DNA from: Strigamia acuminata
Taxonomy: Eukaryota > Arthropoda > Chilopoda > Geophilomorpha > Linotaeniidae
Assembly (NCBI GenBank): GCA_949358305.1
Contig: CASHSZ010000019.1
Span: 48,747-112,746 of the forward strand
Reading direction: 5' to 3'
DNA: 64,000 bases
This document shows, one piece after another, positions 51,189-63,500 of the stretch. Position numbers and translations under genes: made by a program. Below the pieces are notes generated by a model. That model was not told where the DNA came from, ran no database searches, and saw nothing but the letters and a program-made list of their open reading frames with translations. The stretch's first letter is position 1. Each line of letters starts with the position of its first letter.

Positions 51189-54100
51189 TTAAATGAACAT
51201 ATTTATGACAGAAAACGTCGAGAGGCCGGTCAGAATACCAATTACAGAACCAATATTAGAAAACAATTTTGTGAGCGAAACTGTTCTCTTTTCCGCAATC
51301 ACTTCTCTAACGTTTTCTGGAATTACGTATAAAACACTTGAACTGCCACCGGTTAATCTGTCCTCTACCACTGCTGGATGGAATATGGTTTCTAGGCAGC
51401 GTGATTTGCAACTACAGTCTTTCTGAGGGTTTGTCTTCATTTGAGTTTCCAAATATTTTTTTTGCATTGCTTTAGCTTCTTCTAATTTCGAGCAAATCGA
51501 TGACTTGCTATTCTCCATAAATGGTAATCTATGAATTATTTAAATTAAATACATGCATAAATTGATTTGCAAACTTAAATTAATGATTTGACTATACGTA
51601 AATGCTGACCTGCAAGAAATATTCAGTCGGGATGCATAACAGTCCTGTTCACATTCTGATACTTCCTTGTTGTCACCACATGGGCTTTTCGGGGTATCGA
51701 CTCGAACAATCTAGAATGAACAAATGTTTTCTAAGCACTGTGCAGAGTTTTGATGATTAAAATTACAAGTTCACCGTTTGACGGGAAAGATGAATTTTAA
51801 CATAATTTCCACCGTGTATGTAGAAAATCTGTTTAGGATGAAAAGGTTGATTTTGTGGCAGAATAAAGTGCTACAATGCGTCAGAAGTTGAAATAATTCG
51901 TTTAATTCAAATGTCAAAATATCTCACTGGCTGCAATTTGTAGATTTTCCCCTTTTTAAACATTTCTATCAAGTTCTCATTCGGAATAAATTGGTCTTCA
52001 TCTAGAAGGTTTAGAAGTAGAAAGAAAAAATTATTCCATCTGGCGTGCTGATGATGGGAAAATTGGAATTATTAAAATAAGTGATACTTTGGAAAGTCGA
52101 TGGCACTGGACTGGATTGAAACTGAGTTAGTTTGTGATATGTCTTCCCATGTATGTTTGTCATGTTTCATGCATTGTGTAACAGGAAATATGCTAATATT
52201 ATTCCCTTCCCCGCCCTTTAAATCAATAGTTGCCTCAACCCATTTACATTGTGGGTCAACAAAGCAACCCTGGTGGTCAAACATGGTGCCACCACGTACA
52301 AATCTTTCCCTTAATTTACTGTAGAATCACTGTAGCTCAGTTCGAATACGTCATGACGTTGTATTCGAGTACATTGACGGGTGAGATGCCGGGAAGCGTT
52401 GCGTGAGAGCGCTTTTTACGGGCGCGTTGCCCGGAAGCATCGAATTGAAAACGAATTGAACACGAATTGGACACGAATTGGACATTATTCAAAATTTTAT
52501 GACCAATTTCTGATTTCTCAGAAGTTCTACAAAACAATACAACGTCATGAAGTTGTATTCGGGGGAAGACGGAAGTCTTTTACAGTGCTGGTGTGACGAT
52601 TTTGTTGACGTGCATTTTGTGACACCAGTTAAGCTAACTTGTATTGTATCAAACTTTACTTGCAGCCGGGTGAAAAAATTTTAAAGGTGGCATAAACTGT
52701 AGACTTTTTCCTACCTGCTTTAACAACTGTGCAGAGTCCAAAGTTTGTTGACACAGTTGATATATTATAGATAAAATCGTTTTTTTGATTTTGCTGTAAA
52801 AAATGATAGTTTGCATACAAGTTTTACTTTATTTTAACATTACATTGCTTACTTGAACGTAGTAATCAAAATTAGAAGAAGCGTTCCATAATTTCAACGG
52901 TTTGTTAGCAAATTCTGATAACGGATGAAGTAAATCGATAAGTTGGTAATCATTGCTGTCAGCATTCATTTTTATCGCTAAATTTATTTTAGCATCTAAT
53001 ATTATCTTATTTTCTTCACATTCAATAATTTGTGGAAAATCTACGATTTCGTCCCTTTCGAGACTAACAGTTTGATAGACTGGATATTTAAGAAACCCGT
53101 CAAGCAAATCGTACATGTAATAAACTGAAAGAGAGAGCAGGAATAATATTACTATGGTTTTCATTTTCAATAATTTTTTGACAAATGATTGTTTTTGCGT
53201 CTTCTGTTTCTTTTCGAGTATCGTTTGTATTCTCTCTTTTAACTGGCAATTTTCTTTAGTTGTTTTGTAAGTCTTGACGAAAGGTGTTTTACCGCAGTGG
53301 ACAAATATTTCAACGAGTGTTAAGCATGACATGCCGAAATAGAGACCGATGGTTCCTCCGATATCACACAATAAATCGATGATATCGTAAGAGTGACGTT
53401 CTTGCAATGTTCGAACATAATTATTCACAGCGTATACTTGTAGAACATCTTCTTTATAATCCTCTGTATTGAATGATGTGCTGTGCTTTGTTACTTCGCA
53501 TAAATCGGGACATTTGCATTTCCGAAAGATGTTTCCATTCAAAAACAGTCGTTTTATATACTGGGACTGCCTTATAATTTCAGTTTTGTTGAATTTATGT
53601 GGATTTTGTAGTTCATAAAATAAATCACTGAAACAACATAAACACAATGATTTTCTCAACTGGAAGCCAAATGAAAGCCCCTAAACCTTTATCCCAACAT
53701 TTGAACAAGGAACACAACTCATTAGTTACACTGTACAGCCAAGCTTAGTACTCATAAGATCATCTGCTATGTATGCCCACAGACTTTCTGTTTGTATAAA
53801 CTTGATAGAAAAGCCTGTAAGAATCATCTGATTGCAGAACATGTGACAGTCTGTCGCACCAGACTTTTTGTGGTACTCACAGCTCTATGCAACAGAAAAG
53901 AAATGGTAAATGGGCATGAAAAAGAAAGAAGGTGGATGCCAATAAAAAATTTTAAGGCTACTTTTGTACCGGGCGGCCCACATAAAAGCGGCCCCATAAC
54001 ATACACACATTTTCGGGCCGCTTTTATGTGGGCCACCCGGTAGTTAGGATGAATAAGATTACCAGTTTGTTTTTAATTTTTAATTTTATTTATAAACTAA

Positions 54101-56871
54101 CAATCGATTTTTATAAATAGAATATACAGTTGTTTGCATTTGTTGGCAGAACTGATTGTTGCCATATTTGAGATCGGTTAAAAAAATTAGGATCGGTCAC
54201 AAATTGTCAAGACTGATCGCTTCTTTCTGTGCCTGGAAACGAAGATCAGCTTTCCGTTGCATCAAGATGCCAGAAAGTTAATTTTTTTATGTCACAGACA
54301 TTTGTGGTGACCCCGCGGGTGGTCATCCCTCCAGCGGATACCATCCGTGTGAGTCACTAAGAAAGGTCAGTTCCCTTGCGCTGGCTCCGCCTTCCCCCCC
54401 TGGGAAGCGCGTGCCTCGAGGGGGTGAGGTGGCTCGTGGCCGGCCACCATTGGCCGAGCCCGACCCCTCACTCTAGCCTATAAAAGGTGGAGTTTCCCGC
54501 CTGGAGACAGAACTTACACAAAAACGACACCAAGAACACAACAACTACCTCACCGTCAGGCCAACTTCAAATATAAGTTAGGATTGATCGAGGACCGCTG
54601 ATTCCAGTGCAACTGTAACTCTCACGAATTTACTTGAGTGCTATTCCCGCAAAAGCAGGAAAATAGCCTTTGTGAATCGAATAACCGACCTACGGTTATT
54701 CCGCCACCTAAGTGTCCGAGCGCTCTGTAAGAAACTCCACGTTTCTGGTCAGAGCCTTGAGACGCTAAATCCAACCCCTAGACAACAGGCACGGATAGAA
54801 GACTCGAAAGAGCATTCCACCGCGTCCGTAAAGACGAATCCGTGACGAATTAACGACAACTCGAGACGCCGCCTTTGTTCCGTCGACGACGCGGAACCGA
54901 CGACGCCATCTTGAGAAATCCTTTGTTCGACTCTGACCAAGTCGACTCTAGTGTTATACTGAGTGTATTTAAGGCATCTTGCCTATTGAATAAAACCTAT
55001 TTGTTCATTTACATATACTTAGTAGTCTTTTTGGGTATTTGCATAAACAGATCACAGGTAAAGTATTACACGTTAGCTCTTTAAACCTATCACCAGATAG
55101 GACGCGACACATTCCAAGAATGTAGGCAAAATTTCTGTGGGCAGACTGGTTTCCTATGTAGGAAGCTTCTTATGAGTACTAAGCTTTATACAGTACAGCT
55201 CCTTGCTAAAATGGAACCTAGTCGTAACGTTCGATGGATGTAACGATGGATGAGGCGATGCGGGGGAATGTTTTATTAATTCCAACGAAAATTTTAGCCA
55301 AATAATGGTAGAATCCTATCCTAAAACTATTGTTTATTAATTTTTTTTTTTTTTTTTTTTAGAAAATTGTATTAAAAGAGGTGATGAACTTAGTGTTGCC
55401 CAATATTCCATTTTTTTGGCAAGGAGTTGTAAAGTACGACACCTGTTGATATAAAAATTTTAATCCCTTCTTTATTTTCCCACAGAACACAGGGACATTC
55501 AATGGATATCTAACTATGCATGTGCAGATTTTACAATAATGACACTTTACGGTACCTGACGTTCAACATTTTCTTGAGAGAAGCTCGCAAGCAGTTTTCT
55601 AAGTCAACTTCATTGCCACACGGTTTTCGTTTCAGGTTAATAAAGTGATACTAAAACAAGTTTAAAAGTAAATACCGGTATTGAGTTAATTTCAGCACTA
55701 TTGTTTTTCTTTCAAACATGCAGTTTAAATGAATTTAAACATTTAAGGCATTTTATGGTATTGTTGCCTAAAATAAACAAACAACACTAATGTTTTGAAA
55801 GTTGCAGTGCTAAACATCACATGTTTGACTGCTAAAACAATATTCTTTTTTTTAATTTTGAGCTTTGAACATAATCCTTACTTTCTGCATGATTATTCCA
55901 GCATGGTTCAATTTGCGATTACATGGTACTCTGGGCAACTTATATATCTCTAAATGATACACGATTGGTGAAGCATCTATAAATACCTACAGTACAAATT
56001 AAAACAATAAATGACAATTGTTACAAAAATAGGCGATTAGCCTAGTGGCGAGTTGGATGCACTAGCAGACTAAAAACTTCCTCTAACAGATGAAGTTTGT
56101 TTTCAATGCAAATTAATGCAATTCATTTAGCTAATCAAATACTTACAACAACAGACCAGCATTCTTTGGGGAATTTGAATTTTATTATCATCTTGTGATA
56201 TTGATCTCCAGATGAAAAAACAAATGCTAAGGAAAATAGATTTTAAAATTTAAAGAAACCAATTTTTGTAGACTTACGACTAGAAACTTGAGCGGCAGGC
56301 CTAAGGGCAGGGTGCATTTTAACTGTAAGGTTAGCACGTAATTTCCCCTACAAAGATTACATAAAATAAATTTTTAAAAATATTTTAAAATTTAAAAAAA
56401 AGAAAGAAAATGATTTACTGCTGCAAGGTAGGCATCGGTTATGAAGTTAGAAGGTTTCACATATTTTATTATGTCTGAGTAATTATATTGTGAGCGCCAT
56501 GGATCAGTGAGCACATAATGACATTGGTCTTTTTGATTTATGAAATTATTAAATTCTTGCGTGGTGTCTGGATAAAAATAAACGAATGGCAAAGAAGCGT
56601 CCGTTGTTTCAACTAAGTTGGCATCAACTGCTGTTGGCTCAGACATGTAATGCATTATTCGGTCTGCGCTTTGGTAAACACAAGCTGCTATATTCATCAA
56701 GAGTAAAGTGCAAAGTAGTATACGTAGAATTTTTTTCTTTCCCGAAATTTTCTTGAGTGATTTGATCAACTGCGGTGTCTCCGTTTGCTCGGTCAGAATG
56801 TTTGCAACGAGGTCACGCATTCTGTGTTTCTGAATCCAGCCTAACGGTTGGCTTGCTTGCTGTGCTTCCAT
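51189..56871 (-). CDS. Tandem-module DEG/ENaC channel gene, 12 exons
   Basis: Reconstructed exons (minus): 56871..56419, 56347..56278, 56226..56147, 55986..55882, 55650..55556, 53627..52853, 52793..52660, 52318..about 52090, 52001..51928, 51870..51775, 51710..51610, 51528..51189. All have AG/GT borders and matching phases except the exon 8 end, which is uncertain. Exons 1-6 form one DEG/ENaC module: TM1 about residues 52-70, extracellular Cys residues, CGNEVDLENC, KCKCPDLC, and the second membrane segment DIGGTIGLYFGMSCLTLVEI with the GxS filter (GMS). Exon 6 then continues without a stop through a Lys/Gln-rich linker of about 60 residues into a new first membrane segment (TIVILFLLSLSVYYMYDLL). 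Exons 7-12 complete a second module: NFGLC, CGDNKEVSECEQDC, CSCKSRC and NIGSVIGILTGLSTFSVI with GLS filter. About 860 residues. Exons 5-6 and 11-12 align. Family: amiloride-sensitive Na+ channels of the plasma membrane. Confidence 0.82.
52343..52561. repeat. Short palindromic insertion in intron 7
   Basis: Bounded by two related palindromic motifs, CGAATACGTCATGACGTTG (52343 on) and AATACAACGTCATGAAGTTG (52536 on), each containing GTATTCG inverted ends; looks like a small non-autonomous element. Confidence 0.4.
53967..54042. repeat. Near-perfect inverted repeat (hairpin)
   Basis: Arms of about 29 bases, TACCGGGCGGCCCACATAAA... and its reverse complement with one mismatch, separated by about 18 bases. 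The GC-rich arms stand out from the AT-rich intron. Confidence 0.8.
54303..55109 (+). mobile_element. Solo LTR, 807 bp
   Basis: Begins TGTGGTGACC and ends GACGCGACA, flanked by CATT on both sides (54299-54302 and 55110-55113) as a 4-bp target duplication. Contains a TATA box CCTATAAAAGG (about 54477) and AATAAAA poly(A) signal (about 54989), so transcription would be plus. Left by recombination between two LTRs. The TGTGGTGA start resembles that of the young Gypsy element's LTR read in its own direction. Confidence 0.8.
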
Positions 56872-57328
56872 TATTTACTTTCCTCAGATATTTTTGTATG
56901 CCTGAAGCAGTTGTATCAAAGTGGTCAATCCAGCTGTTTGAATTTGATTGGTCACACTGTCTAATGGTGAAAGGCTATTCAAACTGTTGAGCAGTGGAAA
57001 TATTATCACCGTCCACAGTGAGAATCGGAGATAAGTGTATTGCAGTTGAAGTAAGTGTACACGTGTTACTCCAGCTTGACCTGGTCTGCTTCATTGATTT
57101 TTCTAAGTAATATATTTTACATAAAAATGATTTATTTTTGAAATAAATGTTAACTGCTTATGTCCGATGAATTATTTCTTTCAGAATTTTTATTGCTTTG
57201 GGAGAGGAACTGGAACATTTTTATTTGACAGCAAACATTATTTATGAATTCTATTGAAGCAACATTTCCGACATTATGTTTTCATTTTTCCTTTTTATTT
57301 AAAAAATTTTAAATTTCATTTTTAATAT
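56872..57328. other. Upstream flank of the channel gene, no gene seen
   Basis: AT-rich; presumably holds the promoter. No clear TATA box identified. Confidence 0.4.
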
Positions 57329-57771
57329 GTAATTCTGTATTAATTGGATGTAATTCTGTATTAATTGGATGTAATTCTGTATTAATTGGATGTAATTCTG
57401 TATTAATTGGATGTAATTCTGTATTAATTAGATGTAATTCTGTATTAATTGGATGTAATTCTGTATTAATTGGATGTAATTCTGTATTAATTGGATGTAA
57501 TTCTGTATTAATTGGATGTAATTCTGTATTAATTGGATGTAATTCTGTATTAATTGGATGTAATTCTGTATTAATTGGATGTAATTCTGTATTAATTAGA
57601 TGTAATTCTGTATTAATTGAATGTAATTCTGTATTAATTGGATGTAATTCTGTATTAATTGGATGTAATTCTGTATTAATTGGATTTAATTCTGTATTAA
57701 TTGGATGTAATTCTGTATTAATTGGATGTAATTCTGTATTAATTGGATGTAATTCTGTATTAATTGGACGA
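57329..57771. repeat. 21-bp minisatellite, about 21 copies
   Basis: Tandem copies of GTAATTCTGTATTAATTGGAT with few variants (TTAGAT, TTGAAT, GGATTTAAT). Nearly homogeneous. Confidence 0.95.
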
Positions 57772-58667
57772 AATTGTCATGAATTAAACAAATTCTGTCA
57801 TAAATATGGAAAATTCATCAAAAACAGACAACAAGTGGCCAGGGGAAACCTCGAGTTCCTAGACTCAAAACATGCGATACGCAGAATTACAAGAAATATA
57901 CAAGATGCACTGCTTTATGGCTATGAAGGCTTAATTCAGGGTGTCTTGGGGTTAGTGTACCTTAAGTACACTTCCTAGGTCACATGACGTTTACGTAGAG
58001 GCCATGGGGCAGCATGTCGCATCAAGTTTGTTCTTTCTACTTTCACTCTGGTCCTGATGGTAAGTCCTGAAGGGTTCCATGCAAGGAGATTTGGGTGGAT
58101 GCGATCGTTTACTTTATTATTCCAAAAACAACCTGTGAGTCAGTCACATGATTCACTCGACCTTCCTGTTGCCAAGGGAAAATTGTGATACTAAGTGAAT
58201 TGAAACAGAGATGTTTCTGTGAACTCGATACAGAAATGAGACAATAAACAGTACAAAAGTGTTACTGGTACAAAAGAGCGACCATTTATGTCGATACGTT
58301 GTAGCGATGTATCGAATTGAAATCCCTATGTGGAAGCTTCTTACTTTTAGAAATTAATATTTAGGGTTTTATGTGCTTATGGAATTGATGAAATACACCG
58401 AAAAGTCAAGAAAAGTTGTAAGTCATGAGAGTGGGCATGGAACTATTGTATTTATAACCTTGGGGTATGTGTGCGGATTTTGTCGGGGGCGAAAGGGTCC
58501 CGCTTTTTAACATTACGGCGGCCTATACGTTGTTTCGTTGATCGCGACTGTGATGCGGAATTTGCGGATGTTGTTTTGGCCGAGTAGTTCGTGCGACCGA
58601 GCGCGTTTTGTTCGTTGCTTTTCGGTGTTCGGTGGGTTTTGTGACCGGTCAAGGGTTTCGCTAAAAC
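57772..58667. other. Unique non-coding sequence, no gene seen
   Basis: Transition between minisatellite and GC-rich satellite. A 200-codon minus ORF (58452-59054) covers it and the first satellite units; it is Arg/Pro-rich and composed partly of the repeats, so it is not accepted as a gene. Confidence 0.45.
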
Positions 58668-58908
58668 GTGGTTTTTGTGACGGGAGGGAGGGGGGATCGG
58701 TTCATGTGCTCCGAACGCGCCGCGACGCGCCGTGACTTGGGCCAAAAACGACCCGGTCGGAAACCGGGTCCCGGGCTTCGTCGAGGCGTGGTTTTTGAGA
58801 ACGGGGGGAGGGGGGGATCGGGTCGCGTGCTCCGAAAGCGCCGCGACGCGCCGTGACTTGGGCCAAAAACGACCCGGTCGGAAACCGGGTCCCGGGCTTC
58901 GTCGAGGC
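58668..58908. repeat. Two tandem copies of a 120-bp GC-rich unit
   Basis: Units start at 58668 and 58788 (next partial at 58909) and share CCGTGACTTGGGCCAAAAAC and CGGTCGGAAACCGGGTCCCG. The GACCCGGT/ACCGGGTC part is an inverted repeat. Confidence 0.85.
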
Positions 58909-58979
58909 GTGGTCCCGATCGGGACAAACTCTTCCGGAAAATGTCCGGTGGAATGTTGAGAGTGTCGATGGACGACGTT

Positions 58980-59390
58980 CGAGTTTATATCGTAAGTAAG
59001 TAAGTATCTGACAAAACTTGCACAGAATTTTGTCAACATTTGATAAATTTCCACAGAATTTAACGTTGTTTTGCTAAAACCTGCGGAAACGTGTCTAGTC
59101 GGGCAGAAACGTCTCGTAAAATGTTGCTGAAATTCCGTGGAAATTTGTCAAAAATTGACAAAAGTTGGTGACCGACCCACATCGCGTTGCGGCGCGGTCG
59201 GAGCACGCGACCCGATCCCCCCCCCCCCCCCTCCCCCCGTCCCCAAAAAACCACGCCTCGAGGAACCCCGAGGTTCGGTTTCCGACCGGGTCGCCTCTTG
59301 ATCCGACTCGGGGCGCGTCACGGCGCGGTCGGAGGACGGCCCTCGCCCCCAAAAACCACACTCCGGGTCACGTGGTCTCGCACTCGACTT
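58980..59390. repeat. Satellite block: AT-rich module plus GGTCGG module
   Basis: 58990-59165 is the AT-rich module (CTGACAAAACTTGCAC... GTCAAAAATTGACAAAAGT) also found many times in 60480-63500. 59166-59390 is the GC-rich junction that recurs at 63501-63595. Confidence 0.75.
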
Positions 59391-60200
59391 TTTCAGTTTT
59401 CCCGTTTTCGGCCCGTTACGGCCAAGGACCGTAACGGGTCGAAAACGGGCCGCAACGGGTCGAAAACGGCCGCAACGGGTCGAAAACGGCCCGCACGGGC
59501 CGTTAACGGGCCGCCGACGGTCCCGTCACAATCCCGTAACGGCTCGCACGGGCCGTTAACGGGCCGCCGACGGTCCCGTCACGATCCCGTAACGGCTCGC
59601 ACGGGCCGTTAACGGGCCGCCGACGGTTCCGTAACTATCCCGTAACGGCCCGCACGGGCCGTTAACGGGCCGCCGACGATCCCGTCACGACCCCGTAACG
59701 GCCCGTACGACCTCATGCGGGCCGTTAACGGGCCGTTAACGGGCCGTTAACGGCCCGTTAACGGCGTAAAACCAAAAACAGGATTCGAGATTAATGTCTA
59801 TGAATGTTGTACGCGTTTTCATGTACGTGTTGTCGGTTGTTGATTTTTTCGATTTACACCGTCACGGCCCGTTAACGGCCCGTTAACGGCCCGTTAACGG
59901 CCCGTTACGATCCCGTAACGGCCCGCACGGGCCGTTAACGGGCCGCCGACGGTCCCGTCACGATCCCGTAACGGCCCGCACGGGCCGTTAACGGGCCGCC
60001 GACGGTCCCGTCACGGTCCCGTAACGGCTCGCACGGGCCGTTAACGGGCCGCCGACGGTCCCGTCACGGTCCCGTAACGGCCTTCGTTCCCGGACTTCGG
60101 CTCGCCGACGGCCCGTGCGACCTCATGCGGGCCGCTAACGGGCCGTCAACGGGCCGTTAACGGCCCGTTTTCGACCCGCTACGGCCCGTCACGGCCTGTT
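59391..60200. repeat. 53-bp GC-rich tandem repeat array
   Basis: Core unit CGGGCCGTTAACGGGCCGCC... with a 53-base period (starts near 59494, 59547, 59600, 59653, resumed at about 59930-60080). Very rich in the GGGCCGTTAACGGGCC palindrome. A unique 90-base spacer (about 59766-59867) splits the array. Confidence 0.9.
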
Positions 60201-63200
60201 GGCCGTGCGACCCGTGACTCGGAGTGTGGTTTTTGGGGACGAGGGCCGTCCTCCGGCCGCGCCGCGACGCGCCGCGGGTCGGACAAGAAACGACCCGGTC
60301 GGAAACCGAACCTCAGTGTCCAATCGGGCAGAAATTGTGCGAAAGTTTAACCAAAAATGGCCAAAAGTCGGTGCAAGTTTTGCACGCAACAAACGTCCGA
60401 TGTGACAGTGCCCATGCGGGTTGGACGTGCATGTGGGCGCGTGTGGGCGCTCGATTTACCGGCCCGTTGGACGAGTTAAACCAAAATTTCCCAATATCTT
60501 GCATAAATTTAAAGAAGATTTGACAGATTTCCAGATTTTAAGCGATGTTTTACATAAGTCCGTCCCATTGCTGAAATTCCGTGAAAATTTGTCAAAAATT
60601 GACAAAAGTCTGTGCAAATTTAGTCAGAAATAGGAAACAAAAAATTTAAAATTCGTCCAACGCGCCAGTAAATCGAGCGCGCCCATGGACAGTGCGCCGG
60701 CGGGAGCCCCGGCCGTCCTCTCTCTCTCTCTCTCTCGGCCGCCAAGGCTCGCCCCTCCGCCCGTCGGCGGGAGCCCCGACCGTCCCCCCTCTCTCTTTCG
60801 GCCGCCAAAGGATCGCCCCTCCGCTCGTCACAGATTTTTGTCAATATTTGATGAATTTCAACAGATTTTCAGCAATATTTTACAGGACATTTCTGCTCTT
60901 TTGGATACATTTTCAAAGGTTTTATTGCTAAAATTCTGGGGAAATTTATCAAATATTGACAAAAAATCGATGCAAGTTTTGTCAGAAATTGATAAAATCT
61001 TCTTAAACTCGTCCAACGCGCCGGCGAGTGCACATGCGGGGACAGTGGGCACGTCCAGCCCGCGTGCACACTGTCAGATCGGGCGGTTTCGGGCACAGTT
61101 TGATCCGGGCAAATATCTAGCAAAACTTGCACCGATTTTTTGTCAATTTTAGACAAATTTCAGCGATATTTTACGAGACATTTCTGCTCGATTGGACACA
61201 TTTCCAGGGGTTTTTTGTAAAACATTGATAAAATTCCGTGGAAATTTATCAAATATTGGCAAAATTCGGTGCTAATTTTGTCAAAAATTAGGAAAAAAAA
61301 AATTTTCAAAACTTGTCCAACGTGCCGGTAAATCGAGCGCCCACATGCCTAGATAGTGCACGCCCAACCCGCCAAGGCTCGCCCCTCCGCCCGTCGGCGG
61401 GAGCCCCGGCCGTCCCCTCTCTCTCTCTTTCTCTCTCTCTCTCGGGCGCCCGGAGCTCGCCCCTCCGCCCGTCACCGACTTTTGACACAATTTTTGATGA
61501 AATTCAACGGAATTTTAGCAACGTTTTACAAAAAACCTGTGGAAATGTGTCCAACCGGGCAGAAATGTGTCGTAAAATGTTGCCGAAATTCTGTGAAAAT
61601 TTGTCACAAATTGCCAAAAGTCGGTGCAAGTATTGCTAGATTTGGGCGCATCAAACTGTGCCGAGATCTGACAGTGTCCACGCGGTTTTGAAGCGCCCAC
61701 TGTCGACGCACGTGGGCGCTCAATTTACCGGCGCGTTGGACGAGTTTTGAAAAAAGTTTTTTCCTAATTTCTGACAAAACTTGCACCGAATTTTGTCAAT
61801 ATGTGATAAATTTCCATGGATTTTAAGCAATGTTTTACAGAAGTCCGTCCCATCGGGCAGAAATGTCTCGTAAAATGTCGCTGAAATTCTGTGGAAATTT
61901 GTTAAAAAATTCCCACAAGTCGGTGCAACTTTTGCACGCATCAAACTGTGCCCCGAGAGTCCACGCGTGTGCCCGATCTGACAGTGTCCACGCGGGTTGG
62001 ACGTGCGCATGTGGGCGCGCGATTTACTGGCCTCCAACTCATCAATTAAAGCTCTCATGCAGCGCAACGAATCATCTGAAGAGCGCTAGTGAATTCAAAA
62101 AATGGCGACAGAAAAATTAAAAACACGTCTAATTTATTCGACTCAAGAACACGAACTAAATTGTCCAGATACTAGTCTACAATAGAAAATGCGGGAGTGC
62201 AACAATTGAAATTGCACGCGCTCAAAACAATTAGCAAAATAAAATCATATAAAACATCGAGACTGACGTAACTAGAATCACACGATCGTCGACGAGAGTC
62301 CACGCATGTGCGTGCGCGATGTACTCGTGTGGCCACGTGTTAAACGTGGGCACGACGCGCAAGAACCGTACACACCGAGTCAAGGAACCACTAAAAAGAC
62401 AAAACGAATTAAACACATGTCTAATGCAAAAACAATTAACAATAAAACTGTGCCCGAAACCGCCCGATCTGACAATGTCCACGCGGGTTGGACGTGTAAA
62501 ACATCGCTTAAAATCTGTGGAAATCAGTCAAATGTTCTTAAAAATCGGTGCAAGTTATGCAAAATATTGGGAAAATTTTGTTTAACTCGTCCAACGCGCC
62601 GGTAAATCGAGCGCCCACACGTGCCCACATGCGTGAACAGTGCACTCGCCCTCTCGCCCCGTCGGCGTAGGCGCCGGCCGTCCGCCCTCTCTCTCTCTCT
62701 CTCTCTTCCGCTCGGGAATCGCCCTTCCGCCCGTCACCGAATTTTGTCAATATCTGATAAATTTCTACAGAATTGCAGCAACATTATACGGGATATTTCT
62801 GCCCTTTTGGATGGGGCTTCTGTAAAACATTGCTTAAAATCTGTGTAAATTTATTAAATGTCGTTAAAAATCGTTGCAAGTTTTGTCAGATTTTGGAGAA
62901 TTTTTTTAGAACTCGTCCAACGCGCCAGTAAATCACGCGCCCACGTGCGTGGACAGTGCGCCCCGCGTGGACACTGTCAGGTCGGGCACACTCGTGGACT
63001 CTCGGGGCACACGGTTTGATGCGTCCAAAAAAATTGCACCGACTTTTGACAATTTGTGATAAATTTCCAAGTAATTTCAGCAATATTTTGCGAGACATTT
63101 CTGCCCGATTGGATACATTTCCACAGGTTTTTGTAAAACATTGCTAAAATTCGGTGGAAATCTATCAAATGTTGCCACAATTCGGTGCAAGTTTTGCGAG

Positions 63201-63500
63201 ATTTGCTCGCATCAAACTGTGCCCGAAAATGCCCGACTTGACAGTGTCCACGCGGGTTGGACGCGCCCAGCACTGTCCAAGCACGTGGGCGCGTGTGGGC
63301 GCTCGATTTATCGGCGCGTTGGACTAGTTTTAAAAAAATTTTCCCAATTTCTGACAAAATTCGCACCGAATTTTTGCAATTTTTGATAAATTAACACAGA
63401 ATTTCAGCAATGTTTTAAACAAGTCCGTCCAATCGGGCAGAAATGTCTCGTAAAATGTTGCTGAAATTCCGTGAAAATCTGTCAAAAATTGACAAAAGTT
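60201..63500. repeat. Complex satellite of modules in both orientations with CT-rich blocks
   Basis: Built from recurring modules: a GC-rich boundary CTCGATTTACCGGCGCGTTGGACGAG (found in both orientations, for example about 60449 forward and 60653 reversed), an AT-rich GACAAAA/AATTGACAAAA module, a CAGTGTCCACGCGGGTTGG module and (CT)n blocks at about 60718, 61421 and 62688. A unique 400-base insert lies at about 62030-62440. ORFs here are by-products. Confidence 0.8.

Larger units (their letters stand above)
53727..55200. mobile_element. Element with about 60-bp inverted ends in intron 5 of the channel gene
   Basis: Left end (ACTGTACAGCC-AAGCTTAGTACTCATAAGA... CCCACAGA, 53729-53797) and right end (reverse complement of 55115-55199) are imperfect inverted repeats. 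No transposase seen. The solo LTR and a hairpin lie inside it. Likely a non-autonomous DNA transposon later hit by an LTR element. Confidence 0.55.

Noticed and set aside
58452-59054. 200-codon minus-strand ORF
   Set aside because: Arg/Pro-rich, made largely of the 120-bp satellite units and the adjacent AT-rich module; no domain.
59187-59612. 141-codon plus ORF and its copy at 63471-63815
   Set aside because: Translation of the 53-bp tandem repeats; repeats in protein follow the DNA period rather than a protein pattern.
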